64,000 nucleotides of DNA from Zygnema cylindricum. Lineage: Eukaryota; Streptophyta; Zygnematophyceae; Zygnematales; Zygnemataceae. The stretch covers positions 62,001 to 126,000 of the forward strand of contig JBBHKE010002983.1 of assembly GCA_037447655.1 (NCBI GenBank), given 5' to 3'. The notes beneath the pieces are model-generated. The model was given only the letters and a program-made list of their open reading frames with translations, did no database searches and was not told the origin of the DNA. The stretch's first letter is position 1. Every line of letters starts with the position of its first letter. A program made the translations under genes and the position numbers. Below are positions 1 through 11,329 of this stretch, piece by piece.

Positions 1-233
1 CAATCTACCTTCCACTACGCCATAGATGTCCGACTAATTTTCAAAACACAAAGTTTCACAGGCTTCAACCTAACTTATCTTGATCATTGACACTCTAATT
101 TTTAATTTCTTGAATAACGCCATATAACATTATATAAGCTCATATAACATCATATACAACATCATATACAACATCATACCTACCTACAATACTGAATAAT
201 ACTTTTAATTTGACTAAATCTTAAGGTCAACCA

Positions 234-2067
234 CTAACTCGCCTTTGTTTTAGGGAACCAAGGAATCCAAACTGACGTTGTCTTCCGATAATTCTCATAT
301 ACCGATGTCCGTTTTTTGTCTTCTAACATTCTCCGTTCGACAAGAATGGTTACGTAAACCATACACATAGAATTCACAAAGGTTCCCCACATAGTCCATC
401 CTTTTCCGAGTCCACAAGCATATAAAGCAAGTCCCCACCACCATAATTGTTCCCCGAAATAATTTGGGTGTCGAGAATAACGCCACAAGCCCGTGTTTAA
501 CAACAAATTGGGAGCTTTCCCTTCCTTCTTTCTTCGATTATTCTCCGTGACAAAGTGGTACAATTGCGTGTCGGCAAAATAAGCGATAGATATTGCTGAA
601 ACACAAATAATTGTCGCAACTGAATCGACAAAGTTCCACGAGGAATCGGAAGAAAATATGGCGTAGAATGGGAGACAAATGCCTACAAGGAATACCTAAA
701 AGACCAAAAGCATTTCATTTTCAAAGTTAGCTTGCAAAAAATACGAGTCAATTTTCTCTTTTAGTTTCTCTTTTCTAATAAACCCAATCGTGATTTCCCG
801 TAGATGACAAAGGGCGAGATTGGTAAGAACAAGCCAACATGGAGGATATTGGATAGGATAACTACAAAAAAAGATAAATTTTTGGATGAAGAAGAACAAT
901 AGACGGAAAACCAAAATGAGAAAAAAAAGTGTGATTTACATTGACGGTAAAAAACATCGATGAAAAACACCAAACCAATATATAGAGTGGGGTAAAAATA
1001 AAAAACATACTATGACCAAATTTTCATCTAATTTTGTGGAGACAAAACTTAACAGTCAAGATCATCATTATCCAGTGATATACACATACATGAAAGTTGA
1101 AAATAATATTAGGAAGGTTATTTTGCTCTTCATTTTTATGACTCTTTTATGTAAATGTCTAATAATCACGCTGATGATTATGAACCAAAAATGCAAAAAC
1201 AGTGTAGAAAAGATGCTTAGAAACTTGGTTACCGGAGATAGTGTGGTTTGGCTTATTCCAACCTCAATACTAAAACAAATCATAATCGAGGAGAACACGA
1301 ACCCCAATTTACAGCTTATATTCAGTAATTAACCAAACTCGGGGAAAAAAAAAACATATTTGCAGACACCCAGTCATAAGCAAAACAGAGAAAACAGAGA
1401 AAATAACCGGACAGGAAAAAAACAATGAAGTAAGTTCTTGAAAAAAAAATGGGATTCTCCATCCCTTCCTGCCTCCCTCCCTCCCCCCTTCGTTCTCTTC
1501 CAACCCTTACAAATAATCCACATCGTCAAATCGGAGAGAGAGTGAGACAATCTCTGCCTCTCCCCATCCTTCCCTCCCCCCCTCCTTCCCACACACTCTA
1601 CCTCCCTCCTCTCCTCCATCGCTCCCCCCCACCCTCCCTCCCTCCCTCCCGACCAACCCTAAAAAAAAATTGGCATCGGAACTTCGATATCGTATCGGCG
1701 TCATATCGCTGTATCGCAGCACATCGGCACGTCGGGTAAAAATAGAAAAAATAGATTTTTAAATATATCAGTTCAAAATTTTCATCAGCGCATCGCAAGT
1801 GGTTCATCCAATCCGACAGCATCACTACACCGCTCATCTTTATTAGCGTTAAAGATTTATTAGTGTTAATGCGGAATTAGAATTAATAATACTAATTTAG
1901 TGCAAGGAGACGTGGCAGATTGTAGTCCACGTCATTAAAAAATGTTGTTAACTTTATTTTTTGATTTTTGGCCAAAAATATTCGCGACCGATTAAGTGTT
2001 ATCAACACTATTAACGATGAGCGGTGTAGTGTTATGATGGCTTGTGTTTTGCGTGGAGAGCCACTTG

Positions 2068-2107
<40 letters not shown>

Positions 2108-5100
2108 ATATTGAACATGCAACTTTTTTTGACCTACGATAATTGATATATCGGTATGGTATATCGATAAGGTCGATATCGCAATAGAATTACGACATAT
2201 CGGGACAAGTTATTGGGTCGATAACTATCGCGATACCACTGTACGCTGGTAAGGAATGGATTGTCATTTTTTTTTCAAAAGCGCCGCGCCTCCTCCCTTG
2301 GCAATACCTCCTTACATTTTCCGTACTTCATTTCCATACTGAGACTGTACGGACCCCACACCTAACCAAATATATCGCGATAGTTTTTGTTGATCCCGGA
2401 GCGATATATCGGGCCGTCTCCCGTTTCGATATTTCGATATATCGATGTCAGACTATTCGCGTTGTGAAATCACTCGACAAACAGCACTATACTATTTGTT
2501 GTTTTCTCCACGTTGAGAGGTCTCGGCGTCAGACAAATGTGTACGGCGGTACCATTCGAATCAAATCTGACTGCTCTGAGAATCTCGTGGTTACAAATTC
2601 GCTTGCGAAGATAAATGCTGACAGCCTGATACGCGTGCGTTTAAAAGCGTTTAAAACCGTTTAAAAGCGTTTTAACGACCGTTTAAATAAAAAAAAAAAC
2701 AAATTATTTGTCCGAAAAACGTACACGTTAGGACGATGCCCATAGGACGAGCGTAAAGTTTTTGAAAGAAGAAAATGTACCAATCACATCTACTTACAGC
2801 CGACAGGTACATAATCGTACGAAAAAAAACCAGATATATGTACTTTTTTTGATGATTTCGTACGTTTCGAAACATCAAAAAGCTGACAAACCGAACTGGA
2901 AATTTTATTTCCCGAAACATTCCATTGTACTTTATCCGTACTAAAATTTTGAGTCCTTCCCAAGGATCATTACGAAAATGATTCGTGGAAGGAGACCGCA
3001 TTGATTCATAAGCTGTTTCATACGTTTTCAAACGGACATATCGTACGGAGATACAAATGTATTAAATTCTTTGCCGTAATTCACGACCAAAGGTGGCAAA
3101 TAACACACAGTTATTCCATGTCGACGTTGCAAAAAAAAAAAAAAAAACTCTTAAATGAACTACAAAATCAAGTGCACCTCCAAAAACGACAAATACTATA
3201 TGCAAATGACCGAAAACCCTTCTCTTTGGGAACTCTAATTCTCTCTATCCTCCTTTACATTAGTATTTTTTCTATTTGTGGACCTTTAAACGATGAGAAC
3301 TTATTTTTTTCCCAACCCTAGAAGACAAGAAAGGGCGCTGCGTGGATATTATTTTCTTTTCAACACCATTTTAGGGTAAAAAGATAAAGTGATAGTTTTG
3401 GGGAATCTTCAAAAAAGAGAGTCAATCGCAGAAAGGGGAATCAAAATGGAGAGGAGAATGATTTAAAAAGATAATAAAAACTTTTGGCGTGCTCTACTTT
3501 CATTGGAGGAGAGTTTCGATCCGTCTCCACACTATTTTGGGCTTCCTTATAAAACCCACAAAGAACTACTTTTGAAAAAAAAAAAAAAAGTTGAGCATGG
3601 GATAATACTTGACAAGGTGAGTTTCCACGGAACGAAATGTAAAACTTAAAACTTTTTTTTAAATCTTCCATTCACGATTTCTTTCTAAAACGTTAAATCA
3701 GTTTTTAGTAAAATCGCAAGGACGTCGGCAAAACTAGTAACTCCTTTCCAACACAGAATGGACCTTTTGTTTTTTCCGACGAGTTTTTGCGAAACACGTG
3801 AAAAAAAAAAGTATTCGATAATTGTGTCTAGGACCTGGAGAGAATTTGGAAAATGTGAAATACCCAAATGATTTAAACCAATATGCTATCCCCATCAATA
3901 TTCATCGACAGAAAAATCGTGACACGGAGGCGTGGAAAACTTCTAAGGACTGTTTAAACCACCATATGGCGCTATTCTCGCTTAGTATTTTTCTTCTATA
4001 GAAATTAAACCCTTGACTTTCCTCTTGAGTTTATAACATGAAAATCAAATTTCCCAAACCCGAAACTACTTTTTGTTTTCAAACAAATGTGAGTCACGAC
4101 AGCAGATAACTTGTCAACAGTAACCATATACAAGTTTAAAAAAAAAAGTTGACATTCAAGATTTCGAAGAAGAATCACTGAAAATGAAATGAATGAGGAA
4201 ATGAGGAATCGTACCTCTTGTGAAACGTAAACAAGGAAAAAGGACCTCCACCACCAACCACCGGCGCGGTACTGATTTCGGAGATCAGCAAAACGCCAAT
4301 CTTCTCTCGCGCCCCATTGGCCGCCTTCTCGCCGAAAGTACGAATGCGTCAGACGCACACTCCACAATCCCACCAAAATCAATACCACGCAACATCGTAA
4401 AGTTGGGTGTGTAGCGGTAGGGTGGGAGGCGTAGAATAGGGCCATAAGAGGGGGAAGTAGACTCCAATACGGGTCAATTAACTGCATCATTAGGAAGCAA
4501 CATTACAAGAGATCAAGATAAGTCGGCTTCTTTGTTGACATATTAAAAGTTGCGTATTGCATTGAATACTGCACATTATGGAGGTACATTGAAATCATCA
4601 CTGGACATTTCTCACTGCATCTATATACACAATATATCTAAGACACGACAACAGCACATAATTCGTTGACATTTAAACATTCGACAATCACGCAAGGAAC
4701 ATTAACAATACACAATTTACAAGTTTCCTTCACCATTGAAGATAAAAATTCCCATATTCTATTAAAAAATCGGCATTTGTACAAAGACTCGAATGATGCA
4801 ATCGCACATGATGCATTGGAAATGGACATTACATGTTGAGTGTTGGTAACTTCAGACATTCCAAGAAGGACATTAAATACTGAACATTCGGCACCCGATA
4901 TTGAGCATTGGACACTGGACATTGACATTGGACATTGGACATTGGACATTGTACATTGGACAATGGACATTGGACATTGCACATTGGACATTGGACATTG
5001 CACATTGGACATTGCACATTGGACATTGGACATTGTGCATTGGGCTCAAGAACGAGACTAGAGATGACAACTAAACAAATTAATGCCGGTTTAACCTCAC

Positions 5101-5487
5101 TTTTTTTTTTCTTGGAAGTTGTGACAAAATCGGACAAGGACTGTTGTAACTCACCCAAGTACTTTTTTGAATGAGGCTGATAATCCAAAATAAAACATTG
5201 ACATTAAGGAAGAAAATAAGGGCCACCATTCCGACAGGATTTGCAATACCCCATTTGCAGAAGTTTTGCCAAAGGGAATTTCCCATAACTATTTCACGAT
5301 CCCATTCAAAAAAAAATGAGTCCGTCGTGGTCGAGCTATTAAATGAAAAGTTCCCCTTTTCCATTTCGTACGAATTCAACAAGTTTTTACTCTCTTGTAT
5401 AAACGATTTATGCAAAAGAATCGCGGGAAGCGGTACCACAAGAGCTATCATAAAGTTAAGGAAATTTTTGTCAGAAGAGAGTGCCAT
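234..5487 (-). CDS. DUF1295 / steroid 5-alpha-reductase-like membrane protein, 3 exons, complete
   Basis: Exons on the minus strand are 5487-5155, 4481-4215 and 695-234, giving 353 aa and a TAG stop. All junctions are phase 0 with GT-AG ends (gtgagt and gtacga donors). Exon 1 (111 codons) starts at an ATG in good context and has hydrophobic segments near residues 12-30 and 85-105 (motif FFLNVNVLFWIISLIQ). Exon 2 carries RLTHSYFRRE and GAREDWRF. Exon 3 carries YFADTQLYHFVT and the hallmark RHPNYFGEQLWWWG followed by TTSVWIPWF at the C-terminus. These match the plant DUF1295 family, which is related in fold to steroid 5-alpha reductases and isoprenylcysteine methyltransferases. The substrate is unknown; an ER or other endomembrane location is inferred from the family. 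The length is close to plant homologues. Intron 2 is 3.5 kb and holds a MITE. Confidence 0.88.
1828..2026. repeat. MITE copy 1 (TA target duplication, CACC...GGTG ends)
   Basis: Terminal inverted repeats CACCGCTCATC and GATGAGCGGTG are flanked by TA on both sides (1826-1827, 2027-2028). The element is 199 bp, with no coding capacity and an internal ACGTGG...CCACGT palindrome shared with copies at 6008, 37814 and 46111. A Tc1/mariner-type non-autonomous element is inferred from the TA duplication. Confidence 0.8.
2070..2105. repeat. (TA)n microsatellite
   Basis: About 17 uninterrupted AT dinucleotides lie shortly after MITE copy 1, inside the DUF1295 intron. Confidence 0.9.
4868..5044 (+). 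repeat. GGACATT heptamer array in intron 1 of the DUF1295 gene
   Basis: Roughly 20 tandem 7-bp units (GGACATT with variants TACATT, GCACATT) lie between exons 1 and 2. On the gene's sense strand the unit reads AATGTCC, the same sense-strand unit found in intron 1 of the divergent fibrillin gene (8752-8965). The long low-complexity reading frames through it are an artefact of the repeat. Confidence 0.9.
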
Positions 5488-5546
5488 GGGATTCGAGTTT
5501 TATCTATAGTAGTGGAGTTAAAAAGGAGGCAGGCAGAGAGAGTAGA

Positions 5547-5548
<2 letters not shown>

Positions 5549-5621
<73 letters not shown>
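5549..5621. repeat. (GA)n microsatellite
   Basis: About 36 GA dinucleotides begin some 60 bp upstream of the DUF1295 start codon, probably in its promoter or 5' UTR. The reading frames through it (RERERE / LSLSLS) are not genes. Confidence 0.92.
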
Positions 5622-5622
<1 letters not shown>

Positions 5623-5665
5623 CAAAAAGGATTGATTGGAATGATTTCATCGAGTGTGTAGAAAG

Positions 5666-5752
5666 TACAGTACAGTACGGTACAGTACAGTACAATACAG
5701 TACGGTACAGTATAGTACGGTACAGTACGGTACAGTACTGTACTGTTCTGGT
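5666..5752. repeat. (GTACA/GTACG)n pentamer array
   Basis: Period-5 repeats of GTACA with GTACG variants, ending in a self-complementary TACTGTACTG turn. It sits just past the (GA)n run in the divergent promoter region. Confidence 0.85.
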
Positions 5753-6007
5753 AGAGCTTCGACTTAAGACCTAGGTTTAGGTTTAGGTTTAGTTTCGGTT
5801 GATTATCCTCTCTGGTCAAGAACTCATTGAATTTGTCGGTTAGCGGGAAAGGTGTGACGGGTTCACGGTTTCAAAAAGAAAAAACTTCACTCGTTGACCG
5901 ATTTTCGAATGGCCAATAGCGTACGCCCACCGCGTAATAATTTTATTTTTTGAGCCAGGTGGCCGCGCCAGAGATTTTAAGGGAATTTTAAGTTTTGGAA
6001 CAGTGTA

Positions 6008-6224
6008 CACCACGCATCGTTAATAGTGTCAAAGTTTAAATAGCATAAAAAAAAAATAGTGTTATTGATTCTAATTTAGTGCGAGAAGCGTGGCAGATTA
6101 TGGTCCACGTACTTAAATATCGTTGCTAATTTAATTTCGAAAATCATGTATACTAATTGCGGAAAAAAATCAAAATTTTAAGAACCCAAATTAGAGCTAT
6201 TGACACTAACAACGATTCGCGGTG
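6008..6224. repeat. MITE copy 2 (TA duplication)
   Basis: Ends CACCACGCATCGTTAATAGTG and CACTAACAACGATTCGCGGTG (shown in part) are flanked by TA at 6006-6007 and 6225-6226. It shares the internal CGTGGCAGATTATGGTCCACG palindrome with copies 1, 6 and 9. Confidence 0.78.
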
Positions 6225-6482
6225 TACTTTCCTGGTGCTGGAGGAGATGGAGTGTTCAGAAAAGACAAAGGAGGCGTTTGAGACTTTAAGCCGCTAGGAA
6301 GTCGCCACATCACAGGACTTCACACCGCTAACTATCATTAGTCTGGGCCATACCATTTGGAAGGTCGCAGTTTTGAATATAGAACCTAAATTAGTGTGGA
6401 CAATTTAACTGTCAACTAGACTTTGTATAGTTTTGCAAGATTTTTGTCCCAACCGTTGTCCAACAGATGAGAAGTGACCGGC

Positions 6483-6958
6483 TATGCTTGTACTTTATCA
6501 AGATTCGAAGCGTGCAACACGCGGGTAAACGACAAATATCCAGCCTGCTTGTACACGTAATGGATCTAACAAGGGACCACGTGCCAGCGTGTCAGATTTG
6601 CGTCAGCTGCGAGAATTCCGCCGGATGTCTACAGGAATGCCCCCTATTGCATATTTGTACAGCCGTACAGGTCGTATATGTCCTAAGAGTGTGCACCATC
6701 CAGGTGTCACGGCGTCGACGCCTATTTTAGGTTTGTATTTGTCCGTTTGGTTTTGGTATGGAGTTACGGACGGCTGGATTTACTCTAGGGCAAAAGCGTC
6801 GGACCGTTCAGTTCCAACTTTTAAACAGTTGATGACCGACAATGTTTGTACTTTATGCAGATTCGAAGCGTGCAACATTGGACAAAAACGACAAAATTGC
6901 AGTCTGTCGGTACACGTGATGGATCCAGCAAGAGACACGTTACAGCGTGCCAGATTTG
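6483..6958. repeat. Two diverged direct copies of a ~115 bp block
   Basis: The block at 6483-6600 recurs at 6843-6958. Shared stretches include CTTGTACTTTAT, AGATTCGAAGCGTGCAAC, GTACACGT.ATGGATC and CAGCGTG.CAGATTTG. Identity looks like about 75-80 percent by eye. Neither copy has an intact common reading frame. Function unknown; both lie in the divergent promoter region. Confidence 0.65.
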
Positions 6959-7140
6959 GTGAGATTTTGCTACAGAAATATTTGAAACCGTACAGTACTG
7001 TAATTCTGTACCCTTGTCACATGTGAACGCGTTGCCTTCCAATTTTATATCGGTTAGTGTACCGCACCGACATGGAAAATGTATCGTACAATCGTACAGG
7101 ATAGGTCCGTGAAACTGCACACGTACAATTTAGTACAGCC

Positions 7141-7255
7141 ATGAATCTCTATTAGTGTTTATTCGGCGCCCCTAAATTTCGACCCTCGAACTTCAAATAT
7201 TTCTGCTAATATAGGTTACGGTTTAATTAGTGCCAATTACACTAAAAAAACCCAG
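7141..7255. repeat. Partial MITE (subfamily 2)
   Basis: Starts ATGAATCTCTATTAGTGTT and contains TTCGGCGCCCC, both shared with the complete subfamily-2 copy at 44963. The right terminal repeat is missing; the next intact copy begins 16 bp further on. Confidence 0.5.
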
Positions 7256-7270
7256 TTTCTAAAAATTGTA

Positions 7271-7489
7271 CACCGCCAATCGCTATTAGCGTTGTGTACG
7301 CTAATCCCGTCCCGCTTCTTTTTTTTTATTATTCTCAAATAGAATTATCCACACTATTTAAAAAAAGCCCTAATTCCTAATTAGAGTAATCGATTTCTTC
7401 CAAAATTTCCAAATTCCCAATTAGCGTACACCACGCTAAATAATAAGTATACGCTAATCAAACGTACACGCTAATAGCGATTGGCGGTG
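7271..7489. repeat. MITE copy 3 (subfamily 2)
   Basis: Near-perfect inverted ends CACCGCCAATCGCTATTAGCG and CGCTAATAGCGATTGGCGGTG (21 bp) with TA at both flanks. The body differs from subfamily 1, with an ATTCCCAATTAG-type interior. Non-coding. Confidence 0.82.
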
Positions 7490-7694
7490 TAGTTTACCAG
7501 ATGTCTCACTCCGTACTAAAACTGATACTGTAGTTAGTTTGTACGAAAGTACAAAGAAAGTGTCAGATATCGGTGTCGGCACGGGGAAAGCTCACTCAGA
7601 TTTGATTCCTTAGTAATAAAGACGGGTGAAAATCTCGAAAACCTGTTCTCACATGTTCAAACGTCGACAATGTGAACACGGGCTGTAGCGATTA

Positions 7695-7906
7695 CACTGT
7701 GAATCGCTATTAGTGTTAATGTTTTTTTTGCCGCTTGAAACAAATTTTCCCCGTACACGCTTGTCGGATTACGGATCTGACGGTTTCGATTGAAAGCCAA
7801 GATTCTCACCTTCCCATTGACGGTCTCAAAGTGAGAATCGGACAAGTGTGTACGGAGAAAAGATGTTTAAGTGGCGAAAAAATTATTAACACAGCGATTC
7901 ACGGTG
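7695..7906. repeat. MITE copy 4 (subfamily 3)
   Basis: Inverted ends CACTGTGAATCGCTATTAG and ACAGCGATTCACGGTG with flanking TA. The interior forms an imperfect palindrome (CCGTACACGCTTGTC...GACAAGTGTGTACGG) shared with the copy at 44176. It lies about 170 bp upstream of the fibrillin start codon. Confidence 0.78.
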
Positions 7907-8079
7907 TACTGTACACTTTGGGAATTTGTATCCAAATTAGTGTTACACTTGTAAATGAGCGTTAATGTTTCGTCGGCGTTAAGCCCCTTGAACTTAAAAT
8001 AGAGTAGACTATAGGCGTAACCCATTCACATGTCCCATATCACTTGTTCACGCCTAAGGAAACTTCCCGGAACCCACAC

Positions 8080-10364
8080 ATGGCAGCTTTCGCCCCTTGC
8101 ATCCCTAAGGTTCTTGACAGCTGTCTCAGAGAAAAAGCTTCGAATAGTTTGTCGTGTAGCAATGTTAGAAAGAACCATTTGGTCTGTATGCCAAGATTAC
8201 AGAATAAGACAAAAGTGTCGTTCACACGTGCAGCGATTCTGGATCAAGAAGTGAAGTTAGCTAAAGACGATCTCCTGTTCGAAATCTCCAAGTCTGAACG
8301 GGGTCTAAAAAAAGATGTCCGTACAAAAGATAAGGTTTTAAAAGTCATTGAGGCTTTGGCCAAAGCTGGGGAAGGCACAACCACTACAGATGACTCTCTG
8401 ACTGCCACGTGGCGTCTCCTGTGGACCACAGAAAAAGAAACTTTATTCATTTTTGAAAAGGCTTCTCTTTTTGGAACTTCGGCTGGTGACACGTGGCAGG
8501 TAAGGATGTTGTTAAAGTAAAATATGAAAGACGAGGTCGTCAGCCCAGAATGTAGCATGTTAAATTTCAAAATTTCTTGACATTTTAATGTGTTCTTTGT
8601 TATGGAGAGTGGTTAGTTTGGACTTTTCTATTTTTCAGAAGCTTTTAATGCGGATTTTTTTGATGTGAAATGTGCAATGTCAGTTTATCATTCTCATAGT
8701 AAAATCTCATGGTCCATCGAATGCAAATTTGGCACTCTAATGTTGTCCAAAATACAATGTCCAATTTCCGATGTCAATGTCGAATGTCCAATGTCCAATG
8801 TCCAATGTCCAATGTACAATGTCCAATGTCTAATGTCCAATTCCCAATGTCCAATGTACAATGTACAGTGTCCGATATCCAATGTCCAATACCAATGTCC
8901 ACATGTCGGATGTCCAATGCGTAATATCCAATGTCAATGTACAACGTCCAATGTGGAGAGTCTAATGACCAATGTCCCATTACGGTACTGATAAGATGGT
9001 ATATTTTCCACAAATCCAATGAATGTCCAATCTTTGAATCTCAATCTTTCTGTCAAAAATGATAAAAGGAATGCCATCACTTTCGTTTACCTTATGGGTT
9101 TATGTACTTATTTCAGTATCTTGAGAAGAATGGAATTTGCTAAATTCCTCAATACGATATTGAAATTGTCTAGAAAAGGAGAAAAATCCTAAAATGAACC
9201 CTAAGATTAATAAAAGACACTGAACTATGTGGATTTTTGTGCCTTTTGTTCGACATTGTTTTGATAAGTCTGGATTGGTTTTTTGGTGGGCAATTGTGAT
9301 GACGATAGCAATTCTCTTATTTCAATGTGTTTTTTTTACTTTTTTATATTTTTTATTTCCATAGCCAATCGACGTAAAAAAACAAACTTTGGGAAATATT
9401 ATCACTTTTCCTCCATCAGGAGCTTTTCAAGTGGATGCCTCCATCGAAATCGTATCTCTGCAAAGAGTCAACTTTAAGTAAGCTGAAAGCTTAAAACCAA
9501 ACTTCGTCTTTTCATTTTTCTTTTCTTCTTATTATATTTAATTTTGTTTATCTTTACGTTTAATCTAGATTTACTGCAGTTAATCTTAGGCTCCTGTCTG
9601 AGCAAGATATTGCTTCTCCAAAAAATGGAAAACGTGTATGTTTTTTCGAAAGGAATGTTTTATTAAATGGAACTCACGATAACTTATGTTTCTGGGAAAA
9701 CTAAGGAGGTTATCGTTTTTTGGGGAGAAAAAAGATTCTGGTGCCTTTTGGTATTTAGAATTTATCTTTTTTTTTTTTTCAGATTTTTAAGTGCAAAACT
9801 CCGGACTGCCACACGTGAATTCAGTTTGCCTCCATTTGGTCAAGGATGGTAATAATTTACTTTTTACTCTCGTAATTTTAAATTCTCCGGTTTCCCGTTT
9901 TTCTGTTTTTCTGTTTTTCTGTTTTCCTGTTTTTCGTTTTGCGCTTTTTGCTTTCCATTCTGGTTTCAGTTTTTAATTTTCAGTTTTCAGTTTTTTTTCT
10001 TTTTTGGTAATGCATGAGATTTTTTGTGTGGAGGAAAACAAAACCATTTTTTCTGGTCCAAAAAAATGTACCAACAACTTTTCAGTTTGGATATTTTGTA
10101 TGAAAATTGAGAAAATGGTCAATTGTCGTAAAGACAAAAAAGACTCGTTTAAGACGAGCTATAGTGTCTTGTCGGAGGCATAAATTTAGTCTTTTATTTT
10201 TCTTTCTTTATTTATTATTATTTTATTTTTTTAACTTTTTTTATGTTTTTCATTTGTTTCGTTTTGGTTTTTGGGTATTTAGGTTTGAAAATGTTTATAT
10301 GGATGAAGAAATTCGAATTTCTCGAGATTCTCGTGGCGATACTTTAGTCACAGAAAGAGCTTAA
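8080..10364 (+). CDS. Plastid-lipid-associated protein (PAP/fibrillin), 5 exons
   Basis: Exons are 8080-8499, 9365-9477, 9569-9635, 9783-9848 and 10283-10364 (TAA stop, with an overlapping AATAAA). Residues 1-40 are Ser/Arg/Lys-rich with few acidic residues, as in a chloroplast transit peptide. Family landmarks in order: LTATWRLLWTTEKE and FGTSAGDTWQ (exon 1), GNIITFPPSGAFQVDASIEI and VNFKFTAVNLRL (exons 2-3), FSLPPFGQGW (exon 4), FENVYMDEEIRISRDSRGD (exon 5). This resembles the FBN6-like group of fibrillins, which bind plastoglobule or thylakoid lipids; the subgroup call is from memory. About 248 aa. Odd point: the exon 3 donor leaves phase 0 while exon 4 needs phase 2, so the model is one base out. 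A one-base error in the A6 run at 9620-9625 would fix it. A start at the upstream TTG is unlikely. Confidence 0.85.
8752..8965 (+). repeat. AATGTCC heptamer array in intron 1 of the fibrillin gene
   Basis: About 25 degenerate 7-bp units (AATGTCC, AATGTAC and variants) lie inside the 8500-9364 intron. This is the reverse complement of the array in the first intron of the divergent DUF1295 gene, so both genes carry the same unit on their sense strands. Confidence 0.9.
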
Positions 10365-10980
10365 TAAAAAAGAAGATATTGTATTTTTTTTTTTTTGGGA
10401 TGAAAAAGTAATTTTTTTTGGTTTTTTTGGATGAGAAAAGTTTCATAGTTGTTAATTATAGTGTTTTTTTTTTCCGGTTTAAAAAGTAAAAACTAATCTG
10501 GGGTAGGATTTGGAAATTTATTCTCTTCAAATTTTTTTATTTGAAAAAAGTAAGGGAACTTTGTTTGTTTGTTTTTTTTTTTTTGTAAAGTTTTTTTTTT
10601 CCTAGAAAATTAACATATTAACAATAATGAGCCATTTTTTTTTTTTTTTCTCGTTTCTTGCAAATATTGAACATTTTTTTGGAAAAAAAAATAAAAAATT
10701 ATAGAATTTTCTACTGTCACCGCAATCAGTGTTGATATTGTTATATAGAAACAGATAAAAAAGCACGAATTACAATCATAGGAAATAATAGGTTATAGGA
10801 AATAATGGGTAATAGTACTATTTAGAAATGTTGGTAAAATAAGATGATAGTGTTGATATAAAATTAAAAAAGTAAAAATGGGATAAATTCTGTAAAAAAA
10901 AAAAAATGGGCGAATCAGGAAGCTTGAAAATCCCATTGGTTGTTTTAAATTTATTACAGTGCAAAATACCAAATACATAT
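10365..10980. other. T/A-rich 3' flank of the fibrillin gene, nothing recognised
   Basis: Long T and A runs and no reading frame with a domain. The fibrillin polyadenylation region presumably lies at its left end. Confidence 0.6.
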
Positions 10981-11245
10981 GGGAGGAAGGGAGGGAGGGA
11001 GAGAGGGAGGAAAAGTCGAAGAAAGAGGGAGAGGGAGGTGGAGAGAGGGGGAGGGAGGAGGGGAGAGAAAGAGGGGGAGAGCGGGGGAACAGGGTAGGTG
11101 TGCGGGAGAGGGGGACGGGAGAGAGAGAGAGAAGGGGAATGGGGAGAGAGAGGGCGAGGACGAGGGAGAAGGAGAGGGAGAGCGAGAGAGAGATAGATAG
11201 AGGGAACGCAAGAGAGAGAGGGAGAGGGAGAAGGAGAGAAAGGTA
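10981..11245. repeat. GGGA/GAGA-rich low-complexity tract
   Basis: Degenerate GGGAGGGAGAGAG sequence. Reading frames on both strands are pure REGEGE or SLSPSP composition and are rejected as genes. Confidence 0.9.
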
Positions 11246-11329
11246 ACACTCCTCCCTCTGGTCCTCGATTTGATCCCTTTTGATTCTTTCTCCATGTTGA
11301 TCTGAAGGAACTTTGATCCGAGAGAGAGA

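Larger units (their letters stand above)
696..4214 (-). other. intron 2 of the DUF1295 gene: repeat-rich, no gene seen
   Basis: The intron runs from donor gtacga (4214) to acceptor cttttag (696). It contains a MITE (1828-2026), an AT dinucleotide run, dispersed palindromic CGATATATCG-type sequence (about 1675-1740, 2135-2225, 2365-2460), pyrimidine-rich CCCTCC tracts (about 1460-1660) and A/T-rich sequence. Short reading frames here have no recognisable domain. Confidence 0.7.
5488..8079. promoter_or_regulatory. 2.6 kb divergent intergenic region between the DUF1295 and fibrillin genes
   Basis: The two start codons face away from each other, so both promoters should lie here. No clear TATA box or shared motif could be assigned. 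The interval is mostly repeats: a (GA)n run, a (GTACA)n array, three full MITEs and one partial MITE, and a duplicated block of about 115 bp (6483-6600 and 6843-6958). No protein-coding gene was recognised. Confidence 0.5.

Noticed and set aside
4638-5188. MSNVQCPMSNVQCP-type proteins in the heptamer arrays (also at 8665-9019)
   Set aside because: The 7-bp repeat yields a 7-residue periodic peptide in all frames; both arrays lie inside introns of well-supported genes.
5769-5793. Telomere-like (GGTTTA)3
   Set aside because: Only three hexamers, not the plant TTTAGGG unit, and far from any contig end; chance similarity is likely.
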